Assembly (NCBI GenBank): GCA_030446305.1 | Contig: JASUSA010000043.1 | Coordinates: forward strand, 1 to 32,228 | From: Clostridiales bacterium | GTDB lineage: Bacteria; Bacillota; Clostridia; Peptostreptococcales; Acidaminobacteraceae | DNA length: 32,228 nucleotides | Reading direction: 5' to 3' | Shown: positions 25,875 to 32,228 of the stretch, in pieces | Layout: each line of letters begins with the position of its first letter | Position numbering within the stretch: the stretch's first letter is position 1 | Made by a program: the position numbers and the translations under genes | Notes under the pieces: model-generated | The model's database searches: none | Seen by the model: only the letters and a program-made list of their open reading frames with translations | Told to the model about the DNA's origin: nothing

Positions 25875-26588
25875 ATGAAGATTACAGCCTTAACAGATGT
25901 TGGAAAAATGCGGGCCAATAACGAAGATGTCTATAGCGTTTTAGAGGATGCGAGGGCTTACATTGTATGTGATGGCATGGGCGGTCACCAAGCCGGTGAA
26001 ATTGCCGCACAGGCAGCAGCAGATGATATTGCTGCCGCCATTGCCGAAGCTGAACAGCTTACATCAGAAAATTTTTCCGATGCGATTCGAGCTGTTTTAG
26101 TCAATGTGAATGCCAAGATCATGGCCATGGCTGCCGAGAATGAAGCTTACCGAAATATGGGAACGACATTGGTGCTCGCGGCACTTTCAGAACCTTATTT
26201 GCTAGTGGCAAATGTCGGCGACAGCCGATGTTACATTGTAAAAGACGGCAAACTTGTTCAAGTTTCAAAAGATCACTCACTGGTTGCTGAACTTGTCAAA
26301 ATTGGCAGTATCAGCGAAGCGGAAGCTGAAAAGCATCCGGATCGAAATATTATTACAAGCGCTATTGGCGTCGATGAAAGTTTTGAAGTGTTCACAGATG
26401 TACTGCCGCTGGATGGCGTGACGCATATCTTGCTGTGTACAGATGGCTTGACTAATATGCTCAACCACAAACGCATTTTGGCGCTGTTAACAGAGCCGCC
26501 TTTTGAAGAAGCGGCAAACGCATTGGTGAATGAAGCCAATGCTTCTGGCGGTCAGGATAATATTACCGTCATATGTATTGAATTATAA
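25875..26588 (+). CDS. prpC: PP2C-family serine/threonine phosphatase (PrpC/Stp)
   Basis: This 237-residue Mn/Mg-dependent phosphatase removes phosphates placed by the next gene's kinase. PP2C metal-site motifs are all present: VGKMRANNEDVY, CDGMGGHQAGE, NVGDSRCYIV, LLCTDGLTNML and the closing SGGQDNITVI. There is no membrane segment, so it is cytoplasmic. It lies 10 bases after rsmB and 11 bases before prkC, the usual pair in Firmicutes. Confidence 0.95.
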   Translation: MKITALTDVGKMRANNEDVYSVLEDARAYIVCDGMGGHQAGEIAAQAAADDIAAAIAEAEQLTSENFSDAIRAVLVNVNAKIMAMAAENEAYRNMGTTLVLAALSEPYLLVANVGDSRCYIVKDGKLVQVSKDHSLVAELVKIGSISEAEAEKHPDRNIITSAIGVDESFEVFTDVLPLDGVTHILLCTDGLTNMLNHKRILALLTEPPFEEAANALVNEANASGGQDNITVICIEL

Positions 26589-26599
26589 GGAGGATTTTC

Positions 26600-28576
26600 A
26601 TGTCGGAAATCAATGGTTTGTTATTGGACAATCGATATGAGATATTATCGGTGGTCGGTAGCGGCGGCATGGCAACCGTCTACAAGGGCAGAGATCACGT
26701 TTTAAATAGAATGGTCGCAATTAAAGTGTTAAAGCAGGAGTTTAATTCGGATTCCGATTTTGTCGCAAAATTTGAAAAGGAATCGCAGTCTGTAGCTAGC
26801 CTGACACATCCCAATATCGTCAATGTATACGATGTCGGGATGGATCATGATATGCATTATATTGTCATGGAACTAATCACAGGGCATACCCTCAGAGAAT
26901 ACTTGAATAAAATGCATGGCTTTATGAAAGAAGACGCTGTTGTCAATATCATTATGCAAATTGGTTCGGCGCTTCAGCATGCGCATCAGAACAATATTAT
27001 TCATCGTGACATTAAATCGCAGAATATTCTCGTCAGTGAAACCGGCAGTGTCAAGGTCGCTGATTTTGGCATTGCGCGTGCAGCGACGAAGAGCACGCTG
27101 GTCAATACAAAGGAGATTGTCGGCTCGGTTCACTATGCATCGCCTGAACAGGCGCGGGGCGGCTATGTAGATGCACGAAGCGATATTTATTCGCTTGGCA
27201 TTTTAATGTACGAGTTGATTACAAAAGAACTGCCTTTTGACGGTGAAACGCCGGTATCCGTTGCACTGAAACAGCTTCGAGATCATTTGCCTGATCCGCG
27301 AACCATTAATCCCAATGTTTCAGATGGATTTGCTTCAATACTCTCGAAAGCTACCGCCAAGGATCTCAATCAGCGGTATCAAAGTATCTACGAGCTGATG
27401 GAGGATTTAAAGCGACTTAGTGTCGACAAAAGGTTTGTCGTCAAGACAGAAGGTTATCTCAATGATGAAACGACAATATTGCCGAAGATTACAGAGGAAG
27501 ATATTATGAAGCACGATCAAAATCGAACACGGAAAACAGCAAAGCAAAACACATCAAAACCCGTGAGTAAATTGAACATCACTTTAGTGATTGTAGCGGC
27601 ACTTATTGTTTCAATGCTCGTATTTTCGCTTGTTGCCATTAATAAGTTCAAAGAAATCTTTAATGTCGACATTGTTACCGTTCCAAATGTCGTTGGCATG
27701 AATGTCGATGAAGCAGTTAGAGCCATTCAGGATAAAGGGCTCGTCGCTGATACAACGGAACGCAAATACAATAATGATGTCGATGAAGATATTGTTATAT
27801 CGCAAAACTACGCAGAAGGTGAAGAGTTAAAAGAAGGTTTTACCGTGAAGCTCGTAATCAGCAATGGCGCCGTAAAGGTACTGGTTCCCAATGTCGTACA
27901 GCAGGATTTGGTCAAAGCGCGCGTGATGATCGAAAATGAGAATTTTGAAGTTGGTGAAGTCAAGTATGAGTTTAATGATCTGCCAACGGGGACGGTTATC
28001 AGCCAATCGCCAAAAAGTGGCGTCAGAGAAGCTGAGGGAACGCCAATTGACCTCGTCGTCAGTCAAGGGCAGGAAATCAAGACGGTATTGGTGCCAAATG
28101 TATCGGGTAAAACGATACGCGAAGCAGAGAGTGAACTCAATGCACTTGGCTTAAAACTGGGTTCCATTGAATATGAACTCAGTGATGAATTTGCAGAAGG
28201 AACCATAATCAGCAACCAAGGTGTCGGAGAAACCTATGAACAGGGTTCCGAAGTATCGGTTGTCGTCAGCAATGGTCCTGTAACCGTTGATGGTGACGGT
28301 ACTGGTGATGGTACTGGCGACGGTACGGGAACCGGTGATGGTACAGGTGACGCCTATTCAGAAATATCGGTAGCCATATTTGCCTCGACCTTCTTGCATG
28401 ATCCGGAAAATATCCGTATTGAAATGATTCAAGGTGAAACGCGTACAGTGGTTTATGAGAATACCCATACCAAGGCAGAGGGTGATTTTAGAATTAAAAT
28501 TCGAGGAACAGGTTTTGCAACACTTGAAGTATTTTACAGTGACCAGCTCGTCTCTCAGGAAACGATTCAATTTTAA
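26600..28576 (+). CDS. prkC: PASTA-domain Ser/Thr kinase PrkC
   Basis: This 658-residue membrane kinase senses peptidoglycan fragments and regulates growth, germination and the cell wall. The Hanks-type kinase domain spans about 12-270, with VVGSGGMATVYKG, K42, catalytic D137 in HRDIKSQNIL and D155 in ADFGIARA. A cytoplasmic basic linker leads to one membrane helix (about 323-347). Three PASTA repeats follow, starting VPNVVGM, VPNVVQQ and VPNVSGK (about 358-562). A Gly/Asp/Thr-rich DGTG linker (about 564-584) then leads to a final strand-rich domain of about 74 residues ending in VSQETIQF. C-terminal add-ons like this are seen in other clostridial PrkC proteins, so it is probably not unique. 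AAGGAGG supports the start. Confidence 0.94.
   Translation: MSEINGLLLDNRYEILSVVGSGGMATVYKGRDHVLNRMVAIKVLKQEFNSDSDFVAKFEKESQSVASLTHPNIVNVYDVGMDHDMHYIVMELITGHTLREYLNKMHGFMKEDAVVNIIMQIGSALQHAHQNNIIHRDIKSQNILVSETGSVKVADFGIARAATKSTLVNTKEIVGSVHYASPEQARGGYVDARSDIYSLGILMYELITKELPFDGETPVSVALKQLRDHLPDPRTINPNVSDGFASILSKATAKDLNQRYQSIYELMEDLKRLSVDKRFVVKTEGYLNDETTILPKITEEDIMKHDQNRTRKTAKQNTSKPVSKLNITLVIVAALIVSMLVFSLVAINKFKEIFNVDIVTVPNVVGMNVDEAVRAIQDKGLVADTTERKYNNDVDEDIVISQNYAEGEELKEGFTVKLVISNGAVKVLVPNVVQQDLVKARVMIENENFEVGEVKYEFNDLPTGTVISQSPKSGVREAEGTPIDLVVSQGQEIKTVLVPNVSGKTIREAESELNALGLKLGSIEYELSDEFAEGTIISNQGVGETYEQGSEVSVVVSNGPVTVDGDGTGDGTGDGTGTGDGTGDAYSEISVAIFASTFLHDPENIRIEMIQGETRTVVYENTHTKAEGDFRIKIRGTGFATLEVFYSDQLVSQETIQF
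28289..28351 (+). repeat. Coding 12/6-bp repeat for the DGTG linker of PrkC
   Basis: GGTACTGGTGAT-type units repeat imperfectly about five times across 63 bases and encode the Gly-Thr-Gly-Asp linker between PASTA 3 and the last domain. Low-complexity DNA of this kind is prone to slippage in multiples of six bases, which would change linker length without breaking the frame. Confidence 0.75.
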
Positions 28577-28588
28577 GGTTAGGGCTCA

Positions 28589-29479
28589 ATGATAAAAGGA
28601 ACAATTTATAAAGGCATCGGCGGATTTTACTATGTAATGGTCGATGGCATGCTTTATGAGTGCAAAGCGCGAGGAAAATTTAAGAACATTAATATGACCC
28701 CTACAGTCGGTGATTTTGTACAGATCAATATTGTTGACGAAGCCGAAAAGACAGGTGTCATCGAGACGATATTGCCGCGAAAGTCAGCATTGCTTAGGCC
28801 AAATGTCAGCAATGTCGATCAGGCGATCATTGTCTTTGCGCTCAAAAATCCAGAACCAAATATGATGCTGCTGGACAAAATGATACTGCTTGCAGAAAAT
28901 GCCAATTTGGATGTGGTGCTCTGCTTCAACAAATGTGATTTAGACGATGAAGGGCGATTTGATGCACTTTGCACCATTTACAGCAGTGCCGGGTACGATA
29001 TTATTCGAACATCGCCAAAGACAGGTGAGGGCGTTGAAGCGCTTAAAGCCGTTCTCAATGACAAGATATCTGTTTTCTCCGGACCCTCAGGTGTTGGCAA
29101 GTCATCGCTTCTCAATGCGATTGAAAATGGATTCAGATTGCAAACCGGTGATTTAAGCCAAAAGATAAAGCGCGGCAAACATACCACGCGTCACTCAGAA
29201 TTGCTGCCGCTGAAAAGCGGCGGTACCGTTGTGGATACACCGGGGTTTACGTCACTGTCACTTCATGAAATTCCACTTGAGCGACTGCCGAGTCTATTTC
29301 CTGAATTTGAGGCCGTTTCATCATCCTGTCAATTTGGTAACTGCAAACATTTAAGCGAGCCGAACTGCGCAATAAAAACAGCGGTAGAAACAGGTGAAAT
29401 ACATGCATCACGCTATGAAGCTTATCAATACATCTATCATGAAATTGAAACACTGGGGAGGAAATATAAAAAATGGTAA
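28589..29479 (+). CDS. rsgA: Ribosome small subunit-dependent GTPase RsgA
   Basis: This 296-residue circularly permuted GTPase helps late 30S maturation. An OB-fold N-terminus (about 1-65) is followed by G4-type CFNKCDL, then P-loop GPSGVGKSSLLN and DTPGFTSL, the permuted order typical of the family. The zinc site is C-x4-C-x-H-x5-C, seen as CQFGNCKHLSEPNC near the C-terminus. The stop overlaps the rpe start by 7 bases. The prkC-rsgA-rpe order is conserved in Firmicutes. Confidence 0.96.
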   Translation: MIKGTIYKGIGGFYYVMVDGMLYECKARGKFKNINMTPTVGDFVQINIVDEAEKTGVIETILPRKSALLRPNVSNVDQAIIVFALKNPEPNMMLLDKMILLAENANLDVVLCFNKCDLDDEGRFDALCTIYSSAGYDIIRTSPKTGEGVEALKAVLNDKISVFSGPSGVGKSSLLNAIENGFRLQTGDLSQKIKRGKHTTRHSELLPLKSGGTVVDTPGFTSLSLHEIPLERLPSLFPEFEAVSSSCQFGNCKHLSEPNCAIKTAVETGEIHASRYEAYQYIYHEIETLGRKYKKW

Positions 29480-30126
29480 AATTGGCACCGTCGATACTAT
29501 CGGCTGATTTTTCTAATTTGCTAGTTGACGTCAAAGCGGTTGAAGATGCAGGCGTCGAGTATTTGCATGTTGATGTTATGGATGGGCACTTTGTGCCAAA
29601 CATCTCTTTTGGCGCGCCAGTACTGAAGGCGCTGAAAGGTAAAACAAATTTATTTGTCGATGTTCACCTTATGATTGAAAACCCGGATCAGTATATTGCA
29701 GATTTTGTCGATGCGGGTGCTGACAGTATTGGCGTTCACGTTGAAGCGACGCGGCATTTGCACCGAACGATTCAACTGATAAAATCCTATGGCATTCAAG
29801 CGGCGGTAACGCTTAATCCGGCTACGCCGCTTTCAAGCATTGAAGAAATATTAGAAGATGTGGACATGGTATTGCTCATGTCGGTGAACCCCGGTTTTGG
29901 CGGTCAAAGCTATATTCCTCAGACAACGGCTAAGATTAAGCGACTGCGCAAAATGATTGATGAGCGCGGACTCGATGTGGCCATACAGGTGGATGGCGGG
30001 ATTAAGCTCTCAAACGCCAAAGAAGTGGTTAAAGCAGGTGCCGATATACTCGTAGCAGGCTCTGCCATTTTTAACAGCGAATCAATCGTTGAAACGGTTC
30101 ATGCCTTTAGAGAGGTTGTAAAATGA
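29473..30126 (+). CDS. rpe: Ribulose-phosphate 3-epimerase
   Basis: This 217-residue TIM-barrel enzyme interconverts ribulose 5-phosphate and xylulose 5-phosphate in the pentose phosphate pathway. LAPSILSADFSNL, HVDVMDGHFVPNISFG, HLMIENPD, MSVNPGFGGQSYI and VDGGIKLSN carry the metal-binding and catalytic His and Asp residues. GGAGG lies 11 bases upstream, inside rsgA. It overlaps thiN by 4 bases (ATGA). Confidence 0.96.
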   Translation: MVKLAPSILSADFSNLLVDVKAVEDAGVEYLHVDVMDGHFVPNISFGAPVLKALKGKTNLFVDVHLMIENPDQYIADFVDAGADSIGVHVEATRHLHRTIQLIKSYGIQAAVTLNPATPLSSIEEILEDVDMVLLMSVNPGFGGQSYIPQTTAKIKRLRKMIDERGLDVAIQVDGGIKLSNAKEVVKAGADILVAGSAIFNSESIVETVHAFREVVK

Positions 30127-30755
30127 GAGCGCTCCTTGCACTAAATGGAAAAATTGATGATATGGAGGCTTTGCGTGCCATCTTGGAGACGCTTGAAATT
30201 CATTTTGTCGTCGGTGTTGACGGCGGAATTAAACACTTGCAATCACTGGGATATGTTCCCAACATTATGATTGGCGATTTTGATTCCTTTGAACTTGAAG
30301 GTTATGCAGAAGTTTGGCCGGATGTTGAAATTATGCGCTTTAACAAAGAAAAGGATATGACGGATGCCGAACTTGCCTTTAGCTATATTCAGGACAAGCG
30401 GTTTAACGATATTATTGCCATAGGTGCCTTTGGCGGCAGGTTGGATCATCTGCTCGGCAATGTATTTCTCTTGGAGCATTACCCGAATATCATGCTTTTG
30501 GATGCTTACAACCGCGTCAAGCTCTTGGAAGGACCGGCTGAAAAAACGCTGTTTCAGCGCAAGGGATTTCTGTCGCTTATTCCCATTACAGAACGCGTTG
30601 AAGGCGTTACCTTAAAAGGGTTTAAATACCCGCTTGACGAGGTTGTCATCAAACGCGGTTCGACTTGGGGAATCAGCAACGAATTTGTGGCAGAAGAGGC
30701 CACCATACGGTTTGAAAAGGGAAAGATGCTTGTCATTATCGCCGAAGATTATTAA
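30123..30755 (+). CDS. thiN: Thiamine pyrophosphokinase
   Basis: This 210-residue enzyme converts thiamine to thiamine pyrophosphate with ATP. Family motifs are GVDGGIKHLQSLG, IGDFDSFE, the metal-binding DMTDAELAF and GAFGGRLDHLLGN; the C-terminal beta domain includes a GSTWGISNEF segment. It ends the operon and is followed by an AT-rich terminator. It starts inside the rpe stop codon (ATGA), so it is translationally coupled. Confidence 0.94.
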   Translation: MRALLALNGKIDDMEALRAILETLEIHFVVGVDGGIKHLQSLGYVPNIMIGDFDSFELEGYAEVWPDVEIMRFNKEKDMTDAELAFSYIQDKRFNDIIAIGAFGGRLDHLLGNVFLLEHYPNIMLLDAYNRVKLLEGPAEKTLFQRKGFLSLIPITERVEGVTLKGFKYPLDEVVIKRGSTWGISNEFVAEEATIRFEKGKMLVIIAEDY

Positions 30756-30830
30756 TAAAATGCAAGATGCTGACGTTAATCGGTTTCATGGCCGTCATTG
30801 ACGTTATAAATAGCCAATAATGAAGTGTGC

Positions 30831-30864
30831 AAAATGATAGTTTACAAAAAATTATCATTTTTTT
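30831..30864 (+). terminator. AT-rich terminator after thiN
   Basis: AAAATGATA (30831-30839) pairs with TATCATTTT (30853-30861), then more T. The stem is low in GC, so efficiency is uncertain. It also sits just before the tetR promoter. Confidence 0.55.
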
Positions 30865-30876
30865 ATGCATAAAAGG

Positions 30877-30913
30877 TTGCAGCTAAAAATAAACAAGTGT
30901 ATATTATTAATAA
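30877..30913 (+). promoter_or_regulatory. tetR promoter with a palindrome over the start region
   Basis: TTGCAG (30877-30882), a 17-base spacer and TATATT (30900-30905). TTATTAATAA (30904-30913) is a perfect 10-base palindrome overlapping the -10 and start point, a place where an autorepressor often binds; its AT-rich content makes chance possible. Confidence 0.55.
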
Positions 30914-30934
30914 ATCTTGATGAAAGAGGGATGT

Positions 30935-31498
30935 ATGCAGTACCTAAAAGATGATGTCAGAGAACGAATCGTGGATGCGGCATTAGATGAATTTGTAGAA
31001 AAGGGATTTAATAATGCGAGTATGCGGGAAATTGCACAACGCGCTCAGATTACAGTAGGCAATATCTATCGCTATTTTAAAAATAAGGAAGATTTGCTCA
31101 AACAAAGTCTGAGCCCACTGATTGAAGTGATTGATGTTTTTGTCAATCGCGATTATATTGCTGAAATGGGCCTTTCGAGGCATGATGAAGTGAGAGAACT
31201 GATTGCCGCAAACATTACGAAGCTGTACGAGGATTTTCCAAGGGAGTTTTATGTACTAAGGAATGGTTTAAAGGGAACACTTTACAATGCCTATTACGAC
31301 AATGTGGTGCAATCCGTTATTGCGAAGATGAAACGATTTACGATAAGTGATGCGGCAGATATTGATCCTATGATTTATGAGATCATGGCGCGCAATCAGA
31401 TTGAGTCTATTATTTACATCTTGGAACATGCGGCATCTGAAGATGTTGAAAGACTTGTGAAACAGTTTTTTGGCTTATCATTTAGGGTGTTCAAATAA
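30935..31498 (+). CDS. TetR/AcrR-family transcriptional regulator
   Basis: This 187-residue repressor-type protein has an N-terminal helix-turn-helix (about 5-50): RIVDAALDEF, ASMREIAQRAQITVGNIYRY and FKNKEDLL. The C-terminal ligand-binding helices are not close to a family I can name. The frame is open to a TTG at 30917, but AGAGGG just before ATG 30935 makes this the better start. It is followed by an RND-type efflux adaptor in the same direction, so it probably controls that pump and itself. Confidence 0.9.
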   Translation: MQYLKDDVRERIVDAALDEFVEKGFNNASMREIAQRAQITVGNIYRYFKNKEDLLKQSLSPLIEVIDVFVNRDYIAEMGLSRHDEVRELIAANITKLYEDFPREFYVLRNGLKGTLYNAYYDNVVQSVIAKMKRFTISDAADIDPMIYEIMARNQIESIIYILEHAASEDVERLVKQFFGLSFRVFK

Positions 31499-31545
31499 GG
31501 TGGTTTTCTTAATCATCATGGACTGAAAAAAATTTCATGGGCGTG

Positions 31546-31574
31546 TTTAAGGCATCTTTTTTTTGGCATAATAA
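31546..31574 (+). promoter_or_regulatory. Possible promoter for the efflux adaptor
   Basis: TTTAAG (31546-31551), a 17-base spacer with an eight-T run, and TAATAA (31569-31574). Matches are modest. The adaptor may instead be read from the tetR promoter, since there is no clear terminator between the two. Confidence 0.3.
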
Positions 31575-31613
31575 TGAACGAGTGTTAATTTTAATTGAGC
31601 TGGAGGCTAATGA

Positions 31614-32228
31614 ATGAAGCGACATAAAATATTATTTGGCTGTATGGGGTTAAGCTTACTGCTTTTGGCAGGCTGTGGCAGAGAAACGGCATCTGAGGAT
31701 GTATCACGCATAAAGACCGTTGAAACACAAGCGGTGACAATTTCAACGACAGATGAACAGATGGTTTATTATGGTCACGTTGAATCGGGTTCTATGACCA
31801 AACTCAGTTTCAAAAGTGCAGGGGTTTTAGAGGCGCTGAATGTTGAGAAGGGAGATCGCGTCGAACGAGGCGCGGTTCTCGCAGCACTGGATGATTCAGA
31901 TTACAATATTCAGCTACAGGCGGCACAGGCTGGGGTACAGTCCATATATGCAACCCTAAATAAAGCAACAAAGGCTTATAATGATGCAAAAAAAGATTAT
32001 GAAGATTATGAAAAGTTGTTTGCTGCAGGCAGTATTGCCCAAGCGGCACTGGATAAAGCCAAACTCAATTTAGACGTATTGGAGCAGGATGTCAATGCGG
32101 CGAAAGAAGGTTATCAGCAAGCGCAGCATAATTTGGATGCGCTATCAAAATCCATAAATGAGCTCAAGATGACAGCCGATGTTGAAGGCGTCGTCGTCGA
32201 GACGCTTTATGAAACGAACGAAGCTGTT
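31614..32228 (+). CDS. RND/HlyD-type efflux adaptor lipoprotein (3' end outside window)
   Basis: The first 205 codons of a membrane-fusion protein are visible. The start is ATG 31614, with GGAGG 7 bases upstream. It has a lipoprotein signal (MKRHKILFG, hydrophobic core, lipobox LLAGC), then a barrel-sandwich/biotinyl-lipoyl half (GVLEALNVEKGDRVERGAVLAA). A long helical hairpin follows (about 100-185), rich in Ala, Lys, Gln and Tyr, with LFAAGSIAQAALDKAK in its turn, and then the second lipoyl half begins (TADVEGVVVETLYE). This is the AcrA/MexA/HlyD layout. It probably pairs with an RND or ABC exporter further right, under the TetR gene. Confidence 0.9.
   Translation, partial: MKRHKILFGCMGLSLLLLAGCGRETASEDVSRIKTVETQAVTISTTDEQMVYYGHVESGSMTKLSFKSAGVLEALNVEKGDRVERGAVLAALDDSDYNIQLQAAQAGVQSIYATLNKATKAYNDAKKDYEDYEKLFAAGSIAQAALDKAKLNLDVLEQDVNAAKEGYQQAQHNLDALSKSINELKMTADVEGVVVETLYETNEAV

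Overview
The window looks like chromosomal DNA of a Firmicute of the class Clostridia, probably an anaerobic amino-acid or organic-acid fermenter. This is inferred from moderately AT-rich DNA, AGGAGG-type ribosome binding sites, and the gene order yicC-gmk-rpoZ-coaBC-priA-def-fmt-yugP followed by rsmB-prpC-prkC-rsgA-rpe-thiN. A beta-keto-acid cleavage enzyme, a MaoC hydratase and a PepV-type dipeptidase support the metabolic guess. The genus cannot be fixed from the sequence.

Region 1 (1-4750) is metabolic and loosely packed. It holds the end of an HpcH/HpaI-type aldolase translationally coupled to a BKACE (DUF849) enzyme, a terminator, a PepV-like dipeptidase followed by an in-frame 12-bp tandem repeat, a small orphan gene, about 800 bases with no convincing gene, and a solo MaoC-type enoyl-CoA hydratase behind a nested palindrome.

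Region 2 (4831-8702, minus strand) holds envelope and membrane genes: a D-Ala-D-Ala carboxypeptidase, a DUF3298-like lipoprotein, a small membrane protein and a two-gene ThrE-type amino-acid exporter. Region 3 (8895-10793, plus) holds a tiny hydrophobic protein, an RluD-family pseudouridine synthase and a PyrR without pyr genes. Region 4 (10956-14349, minus) holds a DUF308 membrane protein and an RqcH/NFACT gene with a solitary NMT1-like binding protein behind it.

Region 5 (14694-30755, plus) is a long housekeeping block: RNA turnover, GMP synthesis, RNA polymerase omega, CoA synthesis, replication restart, N-terminal formyl handling, rRNA methylation, the PrpC/PrkC signalling pair, ribosome assembly, pentose phosphate and thiamine pyrophosphate. 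It is interrupted at 22665-24431 by a CHASE-GGDEF-hemerythrin gene that carries one in-frame ochre stop inside the GGDEF domain. Region 6 (30935-end) is a TetR regulator followed by the start of a lipoprotein efflux adaptor that runs off the window.

The observations most worth a second look are the ochre-split GGDEF-hemerythrin gene placed in a conserved cluster, the in-frame tetrapeptide-coding repeat after the pepV amber stop, the symmetric operator-like site before maoC, a 16-bp promoter-like block shared by two membrane-gene units, and the solo binding protein coupled to rqcH. No RNA gene, insertion sequence, CRISPR array or complete new defence system was seen.
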